The notes: generated from the letters alone by a model not told the origin. Positions 1 through 11,412 are shown, counted from the stretch's first letter. The stretch is DNA of 64,000 nt from Lepidonotus clava (GCA_936440205.1 OW387141.1:48617307-48681306); one strand, 5' to 3'. A program made the numbers and translations.

Positions 1-1376
1 TTTGTCCCTTGGTCCTGGCCCCTTTTTCCTGGTCCTTCCGGGCGGGTGAATCCTGCGGCTGAGAGGCGTGATTCGCGGGAGACGCGGGCTGGTTTTACCT
101 CCTTTTGGGGACAGGGGGCGCTGGCTTGAAGCTGTCACGTGATGAGTGATGGATTCTGGGTTCTGGGACCTGACACTCAACTTTAAGCACACTGATGTAT
201 TTGTGTTGTCTTCTGTGCTGCTTTGCCTATTTGTTTCTAAACCTTTTTGTTATTTCTATCAACATACACATTACAATGCACAGCATGAATAATCCTCAAA
301 TATTTTAAATCGACACAATCATGTCAAACAAAAAAATATTAGATGGGAAAGTAGGAATACAAAAAGTGGAGCTTGAACCACATGGGAAACACCAGACGTG
401 AGGTCCACTGAATCCTGAGCGGTCCTGGTGTTTAAAACAGGCGTTTATCATGCTGGACCCCAAGTTACATAAACAAGACGTGTCTTTTTTATTTGGTCAA
501 AATTATCCAAAATTGTCAGATATATTCTGGTGCCTTATTACCTCTAATATTATACAGATATATTTTGGTAGGCTTTTGGGTGGATATCACTTATCTGTTT
601 GAGACGTGTCATTATAATTATTTGGAAAATGTCTGTGAGATTTACGGTCAGGCCTAGTGTGCTTTGCTGATCAAAAGATTAATGTAGAGTGTGGCAAATG
701 ACCATGTCAGGGAAGTGATTACATGATTCTATCTAAACATGTTCATGCATCTGTATGGCCCCAAAAGGATGCTTAAGGTAAAACATAGAGCAGTATGAGA
801 GCACGGTGTAGGCAGACGTCCCGTGGGTGGGGAATACCTGGGTTAAAAGGTACCTAGCCGTCCCCACCTGAAAGCCCTCATCAGTCAGAGGTAATAGTGC
901 TCAGGTAATGTAATACACCAGGAACCTCTTTATGGCCCAGCCATAGTTAAACCTCTCTCAGCCACTCTGTACCACCCGCGACTCTCTAACCGCCCGCCCC
1001 CCAGCTGGGCCATAATAACAATACACGGGGTACTCAGACAAGGCGAGTGCCTCGTGTAGTATCACTGACACAAAGTGTCCCACATAAGAGGCATTGTTTA
1101 GGCTCGAACTTAATGGGCCCAGGTGGGGAGTTCTGGAGGACTGTTTGAGTAGAAATATGGAGAAAGTAGCATAACATGATCTAGAGTAGAATCAGAAAAA
1201 CCTACCTATTCAATAGTGTCCTTTTCCTTTGCAATAATACATCCATATTCTTAGATGTTTTATATGGATATTATAAGACATGAAAAGGGATTGACAACAA
1301 AAGAAATGGCTTCCTTTGTAAACCTTTTATTTACACTGAAGTCTTTCAAAACCGAGGTTTGTTCTCCTAAAGACTG
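1..1376. other. No gene seen; unique sequence with GC-rich patches
   Basis: No convincing exon or transposon ends are visible. The first 130 bases are GC-rich, and 800-1090 is a moderately GC-rich block with no long open frame, which could be regulatory DNA. This is inference from composition only. Confidence 0.4.
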
Positions 1377-1565
1377 AAGGCAACTTTAGCGGCGTTGGGT
1401 GTTAGGTGACTTGGGGAATCGACAGTGAAATTGCTGGGCAACTGCAGATTGCTGGGCAACTCCCATTGTTAGTGTGTATTTTTTGGGTGACCGGCAACGG
1501 ATGATGGGATTGCCAGGAACATTGTTGGGAAAATTGTCAGAAAATTGTCAAAGTTGCCTGACAAC

Positions 1566-1946
1566 CATTCTCCCATTCTCCCGGCGCCCGTTGCCCCTAA
1601 AGTCACTTAGGCTAATGGGTGTGGCCTTTTAAATCCAAGTTAATATGACATGATTCAACCATATGTTTCAGTATTAGATATTAGTTAACCAATAACCTTT
1701 AAAGAATTTAGTTGGCAAGATCCGATCATTCTCCCAGTCTCCCGGCGCCCGTTGCCCATAAAGTCACTTAGGCTAGTGGGTATGGCCCTTTAAATCCTAG
1801 TTGTGATGACATGATTCAACCATATGTTTCAGTATTAGATATTAGTTAACCAATAACCTTTAAAGAATTTAGTTGGCAAGATCCGATCATTCTCCCAGTC
1901 TCCCGGCGCCTGTTGCCCATAAAGTCACTTAGGCTAGTGGGTATGG
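1566..1946. repeat. 161-bp tandem repeat, about 2.4 copies
   Basis: The marker CCGGCGCC recurs at about 1581, 1742 and 1903, giving a period of 161 bp. The units are nearly identical across the block, including the stretch around ATATGTTTCAGTATTAGATA. Each unit carries a piece resembling the 3' end of the CCCCATACCCAC MITE family (gggtatggcccttt). The repeat probably arose by tandem duplication of a decayed MITE end with its flank. Confidence 0.8.
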
Positions 1947-2040
1947 TCCGAGATAGTCATAGGGACTCTAACTTTTTATTCTTGTTAACAATAATTGTTG
2001 ATGACATGGAAAAGGGTGCATGCAATGTTAATTTCCCGCT

Positions 2041-2711
2041 ATATCAAACATAACCCAGCCGGAGTGCGACATAATGGTCAAGTTATGCAACCATACTTTT
2101 TGGGTTAGTCTGTTACTTACTAAAATAACATGTAACCATAATGTTATTTTTCCGAGAGGTTGAGACCTAACCAAAAAAGAATGTTATCATAACGTTCTAA
2201 TGAAGTAATGTCAAGACCAAATCCAAACAGAACGTTATAGTGACGTTCTGATTAGGTGAGGTTGAGACCTCACTTAAAAAGAACATTATTGTAACTTCCT
2301 TACCAGTGGAGGTCCCAACCAAACCTAAACAGAATGTTATTGTCATGTTCTGATTAGGTCAGGTCTTAACCTAACCTAAACAGAACGTAACTGTGACTAC
2401 CTTTATATTAGGTCAGGTATCAAAGTAACCTAAACAGAATGTTATTGTGACATTCTCTTTTAGTTAGGTCTCAACCACACCTAAACAGAACATTATTGTG
2501 ACATTCTTATCAAGTCTCAGCCTCAAAAATAACGTTACAAGAATGTTATTAGAACGTCACAATCTAATGTCACATCAGTTGGTTGCAGCAACGTTATTGG
2601 GGGTCATCAAAAGAATGTCGCTGCAACGTTTCAATGTAACGTAACAAAGACCAATCCAGAATGTTGCTGCAACGTTATGATAACATCATACCGCCAGCTG
2701 GGAAGTCTAGG
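2041..2711. mobile_element. Palindromic AACGTT-rich element, copy 1
   Basis: The block is built of short subrepeats in which AGAACGTTATNNTAACGTTCT-like palindromes alternate with dyads such as gaggttgagacctaac. The outer ends are weakly inverted (acccagccgg at the left, ccgccagctggg at the right). It shares the start motif gcaaccatactttttg with the copy at 14.3 kb and the internal motifs with the 5.6-7.2 kb element. There is no coding potential. It is probably a non-autonomous DNA transposon whose interior grew by repeat expansion. Confidence 0.65.
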
Positions 2712-2910
2712 TGAGGACATTCATTAGTTGAAATCATCTAACATGAATTAGTTAATACATAAAGTCAAGTCTTTATTCTAATGTTCTAAACTGTGGTACT
2801 TCAATAATCTTCGCTTCAAACAACGTCTTTCCATCTATGTGCACACAGATAGATCCAGTGTGGTCCATAGCATGCATATGGCTCTCCAGTAAAATGGAGA
2901 TAACACTTAC

Positions 2911-3174
2911 TTATGCATTTTAAACGATGTAGAGGCAGTTTTATCACAGAAATATTCTACACCAAAACGCATGCTCATTCCAATTTGGTGAACATAATTA
3001 TGATGTTGTAAAGTCAAATAAGTATAGACATCTAAATCCTTTCGGGTCTGTTGTACAAAACTGTAATAAGCACCCCCACGATATTTAATGCTATATGGGA
3101 GAAGTGAGATTGACCAGGGACCCAAATACTGGCTATACGCCGACAGTCCCGGGTCTTTATGAGGCTCACGGTCA
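2911..3174 (-). CDS. Candidate internal exon, unrecognised protein
   Basis: On the minus strand a reading frame runs open across 264 bases between a consensus acceptor (tggcccag, AG at 3175-3176) and a consensus donor (AA/GTAAGTG, GT at 2909-2910). Both ends fall in phase 2, so the exon is symmetric and encodes 88 codons. The peptide is well mixed and rich in Tyr, with alternating polar and non-polar residues, for example IKYRGGAYYSFVQQTRKDL and LQHHNYVHQIGMSMRFG, followed by one Cys. This alternation suggests beta strands. I do not recognise the family. The pyrimidine run upstream of the acceptor lies inside the hAT-like MITE at 3190-3365. No ATG or stop is expected for an internal exon. The exon call rests on splice sites, phase and composition only. 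Confidence 0.5.
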
Positions 3175-3189
3175 CTGGGCCACCAGAGG

Positions 3190-3365
3190 CAGGGACGGAT
3201 CCAGGGGTGGGGGGGGGGGGGAGGTGGACTGGGGGCCCTGACCCCCCTTGTGGTGGGGACTTAAACTTGCAGAAGAGAAAATAACGTTCGCATACGTGCA
3301 ATGTGACCATTTTAGTACTTAACATATATGCCGACCCTCCCCTTCCCGAAGTCCTATATCTTCCC
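3190..3365. mobile_element. hAT-like MITE (GGCGGATCCAGG family), copy 1
   Basis: It begins with cagggacggatccagggg, runs through a poly-G tract and the conserved interior tagtacttaacatatatgcc, and ends near gaagtcctatatcttccc. It is clearly homologous to the units at 10.96, 11.20 and 46.54 kb. The end form CAGGGGCGGATCCAGG is typical of non-autonomous hAT elements, which is established family knowledge. I could not find a convincing 8-bp target duplication. Confidence 0.7.
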
Positions 3366-3638
3366 CTGAGAGGGTTGCCTCTACATCAACACCCAACTTC
3401 TGATATTAGTTAGAACGTGGGTCTCACCGCTTATATGTTACACCCAGCCGGCAGCATAGATCACCAGCCTTTGTAATGCCGCCCGGTCAGGCTGAGAGCA
3501 ATAGAGCTACTGATAACTATACTGGAACCTGGATATATCCCTAGAAGAGTTGAGAGGAGACATATAAGCCAGCTTTAAATTAAGGTAATTTAATAAGATG
3601 GTCATGATTTTTATTATTCTGCCTGTCTCCATGCTTAC

Positions 3639-3754
3639 ACAGATTTGTTGACGCTCCACTTTATAAATATGCGTCACATAAATGTTATTCATTCGCATTC
3701 CAACCACCATCAATGACACTTCACAGCACATTTTAACTTTAAGAGTCAATGTAA
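3639..3754 (-). CDS. Weak candidate exon, unrecognised protein
   Basis: A minus-strand frame is open between an AG at 3755-3756 (atcctag) and a GTAAGC donor at 3633-3638. The peptide (LKVKMCCEVSLMVVGMRM, then KVERQQIC) has a protein-like mix, but the acceptor lacks a strong pyrimidine tract. The exon would end in phase 0 whereas the candidate exon at 2911-3174 starts in phase 2, so they cannot be direct neighbours in one transcript without another exon between. It could be chance. Confidence 0.22.
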
Positions 3755-4005
3755 CTAGGATACTACAATGAATACTCCTAGTTATCAATGTCTAAACCAA
3801 TCACCTGATATTCCTTGTTATTTTCAATCATTCTATATAAATATATTTATATATCTATTCTAGCCGTGAAGTAAATATACAAATATCTTATTCACATTAA
3901 GTGTGAACTAAACTCTTCATGGTCGCAATATTGTTATGAGACCGGTCCTTCCTATTTGGCAATTATTTTTAAATATCAAGGAAATAACTTGCACATTGTG
4001 CGTGC

Positions 4006-4064
4006 ACAACATACACCCTGGACACAAGCGGCGTACATTGTTTGAGCTGCAAGTGAAGATGGCG
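4006..4064 (+). promoter_or_regulatory. First-exon-like site: ATGGCG followed by a splice donor, YY1-type context
   Basis: At 4059 the sequence GAAGATGGCG runs directly into GTAAGG. An ATG in an AAGATGGCGG context is the classical YY1 site found just downstream of many animal transcription starts, and a short first exon ending right after the start codon is common. The following 180 bases are pyrimidine-rich, as in an intron. If real, a plus-strand gene starts here, and the minus-strand candidate exons below 3760 would make the region a divergent promoter. No TATA box or downstream exon could be tied to it. Confidence 0.25.
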
Positions 4065-4452
4065 GTAAGGGTTGTGTGTTTGCTGGATGCCCTCGATCCC
4101 TCCGGCTGCTCAGTCCCCCACCACAAGTATCCACCCCTTACGTTTTTACCCTCCCATCCCTCCTCGTGCCTCACCCATCTACCCATCCCTCACTTTCCCC
4201 CACCCAAGTATCCATTCCCCCCTTTGGGATACTTCCAGAATAGGGGCCCCCTTATGAACGGCACAATATCTTTCTGATGCACTACTAGATCTACATCTAG
4301 GGCTCAAGATAACTAGATAAGTATCCCTCTCTTCTAAACAATATCTGGGATTCATACCTAAAAGGCTACCTCGTCCCTATTCCTAGACAATGGAAGAGAA
4401 GGGACCTCTATGATAAGAAGAACCACAGGGGGCGTCCGAGGGTGGCTGTAAG

Positions 4453-4973
4453 ACCCATAAGGTGTTTTTACACCTGTGCAATAAGTTGCTTGTGACATTT
4501 TCACCATATCTCAGCCTGTGATATGAGAATATCGTATGTTGTGATGAATCCCCAATCCCCTCCCCCCAGTCAAGTCACAGCCATATCGCAGTGTATTGCA
4601 GGTATCGAGGCATTTACACACATGAGAGAAAAATAAAGATTTCACACCTATAGTAGTACAGATAACCATATCCCTTCAGGGCTGCGACATGGCTGATCAT
4701 ATCGCAGTGTGGGACATGCTGTCATTTGCAACCAACCCCTGCAACATTATTAAACATGCTAAATAAATATCGCACCTTGCGATGTGATCTACAATAACTT
4801 GGGTGCGATAAAAATAGGTTATCGCACCATCTCCAAGTCGCAGGACCCTGAGACATCCCATTTACACACATGCGACTTTTCCAACATCGCAGGGGTCTGC
4901 GACTTGGATGAGATGTCTTCATATCGTAGCCATATCGCAGCCCAAGTCGCACAAGTGTAAAAGGGCCTATAGG
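4453..4973. mobile_element. MITE, TACACNACACGAC-type family, copy 1
   Basis: The left end ataaggtgtttttacacctg and the right end caagtgtaaaagggcctat are imperfect inverted repeats. The interior holds many short dyads built on catatcgcag and its complement, also seen in the pair at 13.5-14.0 kb. There is no open frame. It is probably a non-autonomous DNA transposon. Confidence 0.6.
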
Positions 4974-5078
4974 GGAACGTTACAAACCGAGGGCAAACCC
5001 TGAGGTTTGTACGATCCCCATGGATTGTACAGCCGCCCTCGGACGACCCCAAAGGTTCTTCTTTATTTTATTACCCAA
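4974..5078. mobile_element. Fold-back element, TCCTCGGGTGG family, copy 1 (partial)
   Basis: It contains a hairpin, cctgaggtttgtacgat paired with the gttacaaaccgagggc side, and ends with ggttcttctttattttatta. The same parts occur in the copies at 32.1, 34.9 and 44.6 kb. It abuts the MITE to its left with no spacer. Confidence 0.65.
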
Positions 5079-5594
5079 CATTAATGTAAAATGTTGTGAA
5101 TTATTGTGAATTTGTGTAAAAACAGACTGCCGGAAGTGATGTGGTTCATACGGCCTGGCAATATGCCCTCCCCATAATATATCTGGCTCGTCGATCCAGC
5201 GGGTAATAATAAACTGGAATCTTCCCCTACCTTTTCACCCATCTGTCCCTGTTCCAGCTGCCTTCCTTACCAGGCCGGCCTGATGCCTCCATGACTTATT
5301 CACCAGTCATTAGTCACCTTGTCGCCTGCTGTAGTCCTTATCTCTTAGCAATGGGAGGTTGTATTGAGCTCTGGGATATAACACTTAGAATACAAGGGTT
5401 CAACTATTATTAGCATTTCTTTTGGTCAAACCCAAATAGATAAAGTAGATATTGTTTATGTTGTCTGCCCCCATGGCCACGATGGATATGATGTTCAGTT
5501 TGTGGTTAGACTCAGTTTAAAGGTGTTTGAAGCACTGCCTGGTCTCCAGGTTTGTATGTTTCTCTCCATGATTCCTGTTGGCCACTTCTAGTAG

Positions 5595-7247
5595 GGTACT
5601 CCTTGTGTAACCAGAGACCTTGTATGTTTATATAGGATATATCGAGACTGGAAAGCCAGGGGTAAACCTGTTATTCACTACTGGCCTGTCATCTAGGTGT
5701 TGGTTGGATTGGATTTGGATGGCCCATTCCAAGGCAAGAATGTGACGTTATAATAATGTCATTGTGATGTCTTTTTTTGGTTCTTGTTACGTCACATTTT
5801 GACGTTCTATAGATGTAGATTTGATGGCTCCCAATCACCTCTCTGAGACTTCCAATGCAAAATGACACTCTTATCACGTATTTCTGCAATGTTGCAAAGT
5901 TACATTCTTGGTACGTGTTTCTGCGACATCACATTGCAACTTTAAAAGAATGATTGTGTGGATTAGAAACTACTGCTGCGACATTGCACCATAACATACT
6001 GGCGACATGATTGTAACAAATTGAAACCGAAATTATGTTCCAATGAGGTTATTTTATGACAGGTTCTGTTAAGGTTATTTTGTGACCCATCTATGACCAA
6101 AATTTACACTATACAATAACTTTCCCAAGACAAGAAATCTTTGTTTCCAGCTTTGGTCACATTGGGGTCTTTTCAGCAGGTTCTTGTGTACCCAGGCCCT
6201 TTCTATAACCTGCAAATGTCAGATATCAAGCCAGGGTACAGATACACTCAGTATCCCCTTATGAGAGAGTGAAAAGGGTGTTTTCATGATAGTGGTCACT
6301 GATTTAGACCAAGACAATTAAACTTAACTATAGATAGTTTTCTAGAAGGTAGTTTTATGTCTTCTGAAGAATACTGTTTCAGTGGCATTTAAACATATTT
6401 TGAAAATAATGTGATAAACCACAGATTCTTGAACTTTATGAATATCTCAACTGACACAGTATTGCACTGCCCCCTGGTGTTGATAAACAATACTATCAAT
6501 GGTTATGGCTAGACCAAGATACAAGGTACTTGTGACATTCTGATTTAGTTAAGTTGTGACCTAACCAAATTAGAATGTCAAAAAGACGTCACAATTTTGG
6601 TTGCAGCAACGTTTCTGGGAGCCATCAAATAATTGTAGCTGCAACGTCGAAATCTCACGTAACAAGAACGTCTCTTTAGGTTTGGTTACAACTTCACTCA
6701 GTCAGTACATGTCAGTTATGTACTTTTTAAGTTATGTCTGTATGTCACCAAATCAACACGTCATAACTACATTCTTTTTAGGTTTGGTCATGACCACACA
6801 TAATAAGTTTGTATCAGTTACGTTCTGTTTGAGTTATGTCTCAACCACACCTGATTGGCACATCACTGTGATGTTACATTGTAAAGTGGTTATAACCTGA
6901 TGTTCATAGAACGTCATTATTACATTCTTTTTATGGGATGTCATAGCATCCCCCTAAAATCATGTAACTGTTACGTAGTTTTATGTGGGTTAAAAACTAA
7001 CCAAAATAGTACCATCGCAGAATGGTTCTTTTGTCTTGCCTGGGTTATGCCTGTGGTAAAAATGACCTGTCAGGTGCCACCTACCATTCTAAAAATACAT
7101 TGGTAATGATCAGGCCATGGTCATGGTTGACCAGGTTGGTTCCAACCAGCCACTAGGGAAATGTGCACATAGGCCCAAAGAGAAGCTTTCCAGTCTCGAT
7201 ATATCCTATATATAAATACAAGATCTCTGGTGTAACACACGAGTATG
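5595..7247. mobile_element. Long-TIR fold-back element of about 1.65 kb with AACGTT repeats inside
   Basis: The left arm (5595-5657) and right arm (7184-7247) are inverted copies over about 60 bases, sharing ggatatatcgagactggaaa and the adjoining accagaga-cttgtat stretch with few mismatches. The interior has two blocks of short palindromes (about 5740-6020 and 6530-6960) with gttgcagcaacgtt and tcaaaagaatgt-type motifs like those of the elements at 2.0 and 14.3 kb. No transposase frame is visible. Either the whole is one non-autonomous transposon, or the arms are unrelated inverted repeats that bracket two AACGTT elements. Confidence 0.6.
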
Positions 7248-7305
7248 ACTGCTCCTCTTGTTCTATTCCTGACGTCCCCCTCCCCTTCGCGCCTTCCCAT
7301 GTCAG

Positions 7306-7430
7306 CAACATCGGTTCCAAATCTCATTGCCAGTCCCACGATACCCGTCGGAGCAGGACTCTGCATATTGAGGGTCTGGGTGCCAGAAACAACAGCGTCA
7401 GCGTCTCGGCAGGGGGCGCGTCGAGCGGAG
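7306..7430 (+). CDS. Weak candidate exon, unrecognised protein
   Basis: A very good acceptor (ccccctccccttcgcgcctt then cccatgtcag, AG at 7304-7305) is followed by an open GC-richer frame coding NIGSKSHCQSHDTRRSRTL and a Gly/Ser-rich end (NNSVSVSAGGASSGG). A possible donor GTCAGC lies at 7431. A second frame is also open, so coding is not proven. No family is recognised. It lies just outside the right arm of the fold-back element. Confidence 0.25.
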
Positions 7431-7907
7431 GTCAGCGGAAGTGGAAGTACTTTAAGATTTGTGTAACAGCAATAATATTTCTGTTTCTACTGGATGAAAT
7501 CAAATTCTGTAAATTGATATAGGAAGGGAAGAAATTAAAAAAAATGTCAGTAAATATTACAGCTCATGGAAGGCATTCTAAATAAGTTATATTTAGTGTC
7601 AAAACGATTGGTGTTACAATAAAAGTAACAGCGAAAGGTTTCACTGTTTCTATTTTCGTTTTTACAATCAGTATGGTGCAACGGGCCACTGGTGATACTT
7701 CACATAGGGCTCAGCCTTGTCACAACATAGTATCACAGGGTCTAGTCCCAGCATATACCCAATGCCACATTTTGTCTCCCTGTGCCAATATGACCTAAAG
7801 TGCACGTTGTTGGATATTGTCTTAAAGTGGATGGCGAGGATGACTAAATTGCCTTCCTGCTGTAATAAACTTAATATGTTTTTGAGAGATAGGAATAGTG
7901 TATGTTC
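7431..7907. other. No gene seen
   Basis: This is mixed-composition sequence with no transposon ends or long frames that I can support. Confidence 0.4.
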
Positions 7908-8001
7908 TAAAGCCCCATACCCACTAGGCGATTTGGGCTTGGTTGCCCGTCAGTATGCTACATGTATATTGAAATCGCCTAGTTGGTATGGGGCTTTAGG
8001 T
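7908..8001. mobile_element. MITE, CCCCATACCCAC family, copy 1 (short)
   Basis: This 94-bp near-perfect palindrome has arms AAGCCCCATACCCACTAGG and its complement around a short loop. The arms are bounded by TA on both sides, the target-site form used by Tc1/mariner-type elements. It is the shortest copy of a family with larger copies at 36.8, 37.2, 42.7 and 47.2 kb. Confidence 0.85.
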
Positions 8002-8570
8002 CAGCAGTAACTGTGAGAATACCTCGGAGTGGAGTGGAACAGTGTCTATCACATAGTTACAGCTGGTAGTTATCTGGTGGTTAGTCCGGAGGTACATGTA
8101 GGGAAGTGGGCAACCAGCCAATCAGATTGTTGTATTTTATGGGTGGTGCCTAACAATCAGTGTAACACAGACCGACCCGCATAAAGTTGATACTGACCTC
8201 TTAAAATGAGAAAAAAACGATTTGCCCCTTTTTGAAAATAATGATTTATAAATCCAAACAAATATGAAGCAGTTAGTGCTGCATTACACTATTTAATAAT
8301 ACCTTGGGGTGCTCTTTTTGTTTATAGATACCTGAGATAGTGCGCACCAATTTGTGTCACTCAATCATGTGATCAGAAGAAGCAGATTTGATTAATCTTC
8401 TTTGATAGATTAGCATAATGTACATCTTTGGGTTCCCACATGTGTTCTGTCTTACTATTCAAATGCTTGACCTTTGGTCATGGCTAACTGCGAAACAGAT
8501 GGTATTACAGTTATTCATTGGAAATGCCATATCAAACTCTTTCAATTGTAAGGTCATTTAAGGGAAACTC

Positions 8571-9241
8571 TGAAGCCCAATATCCCCTAGGTGACTTGTA
8601 CAGTTGGCCAACAAGTCAGTGCTAAAATGGCCGATTCCTCAGATTGGCTGTAGGTATACCATATTGAATTGTGTGTTTGATCTGATAGACCTGTCCACTT
8701 TGCCAACTAGCCCACCCCTTATTTCAATGATATCAACATTTGTAGAAAAATGTTCATCATACTTGATGCACAGTAATTATCTTAGTATTACCTAAAACTA
8801 AACTTTATAAGCTTTTACTTTCAATGTGATGTTAGATATGTAGCTGTAGGACTGGAAAGCAAAAATAGCATTTTACCATAGGAAACAGTGTTAAAGCCCT
8901 TCAGCTTTGCCAACAATGTCCAACCTTAAAATCACAAAAACATACCTTATTTTGGTTCACCTAAAAGAAGGTAATTACCTAATTAAGAGAAAATAATAAT
9001 GCATCCTCATTTATCAACATCTTATTGACTTAGAAAACACAAGTACTAACTCATTAATTCAGATTTGTGTCAGAGGCTGACTTTACAAAAACTGCAATTA
9101 TGTCTGACCTCTGTATCATGCCAGCAATATATCCCAAAGTGGACAGGTCTATTGGTGCTAAATTGGACCAATTCTACCCTGAAAATTTGCTCCGATCCCT
9201 CGGCAAACTGTTTAAAAGCCGCCTAGTGGGTATGGAGCCTA
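8571..9241. mobile_element. Probable CCCCATACCCAC-family copy with a long interior
   Basis: The left end (gaagcccaatatcccctagg) and right end (cgcctagtgggtatggagcc) are diverged family arms in inverted orientation. The interior near 8610-8690 keeps ggccgattc and gtgtttgatctg motifs found in other copies. The central 350 bases are AT-rich and may be a later insertion. Confidence 0.5.
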
Positions 9242-9329
9242 ATCCTTGGCACTTATAAATCCCTAAATGGAAATCCTGTACTAGGTACCTTGATTTGATT
9301 TGGCTCATGGCCGGTAGTCAGGTGTAGTC

Positions 9330-9840
9330 TTTTCATGAGAAGCAGACCCCCCCCCCTCCCCCACAAGCCTTTGTTTAAAACACGCCTGGACGCCACCAGA
9401 CACAACCCTGTCTAATATGTCCGAAACAGTCGGACAACATCTGGCCGCCCAATTTGTATTCCTCCCTGTCGACCTTTCCTCCCGCAGGCCCCTGTTTCTT
9501 TTTAATTTCCGCAATAAAAGCCTGCAATAGGCTGTAGGGGACCGGCCGATCCCCCCGACCTGCCCCCTCCTCACCCCCCGACCCGGCCCCCTTCTCACCC
9601 CGCTCACGGCCGCCCCCCGGCCCCCGCCCGGGACAGATTTGATAAGAACTCACGTTAAGGCTGGTCACGGAAGCCCATGGCCGGCCTGATCGCATTAGAC
9701 CTGCCAATACCATGAACCAATCGACCTAATCTACTCCCGGGACAAACCATAACAGTGGCCGGCTGGCCCGGGCTGGAGGGGTATAGGGGAGTACCCGGCC
9801 AACGCCGCCTGGTGGGGAAACAGTGCAGAACCATCATGAT
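9330..9840. promoter_or_regulatory. GC- and CpG-rich island
   Basis: About 500 bases stand out as GC-rich with many CpG dinucleotides against AT-rich surroundings. Overlapping open frames here follow from the composition, and none looks like a protein. It could be a CpG island or an enhancer of a gene outside the window. Confidence 0.3.
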
Positions 9841-9894
9841 ACACCACTGTCAAGGGGAGGCTTCTGTATGGGTCTTTGGTCAAATAGTATGCCC

Positions 9895-10640
9895 TAGTTG
9901 GCGGTAAGTAACGCCTCTTTAATCTGGTATTGATTCTCTGTGGCCAGTATTTAACCTTTTTAGTCCAGTAAGCCAATACTTTTAGGCTGGTAAGTAACAC
10001 CTCTTTGGCCAGTAAGCTACGCCTCTTCTGCCAGTAAATAACACTCCTTTGGCCAGAAAGTAACCCTTCTTTGGCCAGTAAGTAACCCCTCTTTGGCCAG
10101 TAAGTAACCCCTCTTTGGCCAGTTAGTAATAAATAACGCCTCTTTGGCGAGTAAGTAACACCTCTGTTGCCAGTAAGTACCGCTTCCTTGGCCAATAAGT
10201 AACACCTCTTTGGCAAGTAATTTATGCCTCTGTGGCCAGTATGTAACACCTGTTTAGCCTGTAAGTAACACTTCTTTGGTCAGTGTGAAACCTTCTTAGA
10301 CCAGTAAGCCAATACTATTAGGCCAGTAAGTAAGTTTAGTAACACCTCTTTGGCCAATAAGTAATTGCTATTTTGGCCCATAAGTAACGCCTCTTTAGGC
10401 AGTATTAACCCTTCTTAAACCAGTAGGTCAATCCTCTTTGGCCAGAAAGTAACCCCTTGTTGCCAGTAAGTAACAGTTGATGCTTCTTTGGCCAGTAAGT
10501 AACACCTCTCTGGCCAGTAAGTAACTCTTCTTTGCCCAGTAAGTTTCACCTCTTTGGACAGAATGAACGCCTTGTTGGCTGGTAAGTTCCGGCTCTCTGG
10601 CCAGTTAGTCTCTGACTAGTAATTCATCCTTCTTGGGCCA
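9895..10640. repeat. Minisatellite, unit about 20-22 bp (GGCCAGTAAGTAACRCCTCT)
   Basis: More than 30 imperfect units of the form ttggccagtaagtaacacct follow one another. The minus-strand open frames through this block (repeats of YLLAKE and YWPKR) are by-products of the repeat and not genes. Confidence 0.9.
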
Positions 10641-10806
10641 CTTGGTCACAATTCTTTACGGTTTTAGGATGATGTATGTATTGTGTGGTTTACAAACTAT
10701 TTAATTGATAGAACACATGGCACAAAAATAGTGGAAAATGTTTCATCTGCTGTAAAGTCACCAGTGACTGGCTTATATCAGGAGAGCCCTTTAGGGCCGT
10801 TTTTAT

Positions 10807-10810
<4 letters not shown>

Positions 10811-10841
<31 letters not shown>
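10811..10841. repeat. (TA)n microsatellite
   Basis: A simple run of alternating TA. Confidence 0.95.
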
Positions 10842-10843
<2 letters not shown>

Positions 10844-10936
10844 ATGATATGTATAAAGAGGTGGGGGATAACTATTGTAACTATTCTCTAAGGATACACA
10901 CCTATCTCACAAACGGTAGTACTCTCTCTGATGATG

Positions 10937-11412
10937 GTCTGCAAAACAGCAGTGATCCTAGGGGCAGATCCAGGGGGGATGCCAGGGGGTCCTGACCCTC
11001 CCCCCCCCTTTGGGGTACCCCTAAAGTACAAAAACAGAGAAATATGCTGCACATGTATGTACGAGTGGACAAAGTTTTAGTACTTAGCCTTTATGCTGAC
11101 CCCCCTTCCCTTTTCGAAAATCCTGTATCCGCCCCTGGATCAGACATGTTAACCTACAGACACACAAACCACGTACACGTCTACAAAAAAGCAGTGATCC
11201 TAGGGCAGATCCAGGGGGGATGGCGGGGGGTCCTGACCCCCCCCCCTTTTTTGGGGGTACCCCTAAAGTACAAAAACAGAGAAAAATGCTGCACGTGTAT
11301 GTACAAGTGGACAAAGATTTAGTACTTAGCCTTTATGCTGACTCCCACACCCCTTTCGAAAATCCTGTATCCGCCCCTTGAACCAACACGTTAACCTATA
11401 GATACACAAACC
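10937..11412. mobile_element. Tandem pair of hAT-like MITEs (copies 2 and 3)
   Basis: Two units at a period of 242 bp each contain a full MITE (start gggcagatccagggggg, interior tagtacttagcctttatgct, end tcctgtatccgcccc) plus the same flank (acacacaaaccacgt). Because the flank is copied too, the pair arose by tandem duplication after one insertion and not by two insertions. Confidence 0.8.

Noticed and set aside
9731-10249. 172-codon minus-strand frame with YLLAKE/YWPKR repeats
   Set aside because: By-product of the 20-22 bp minisatellite.
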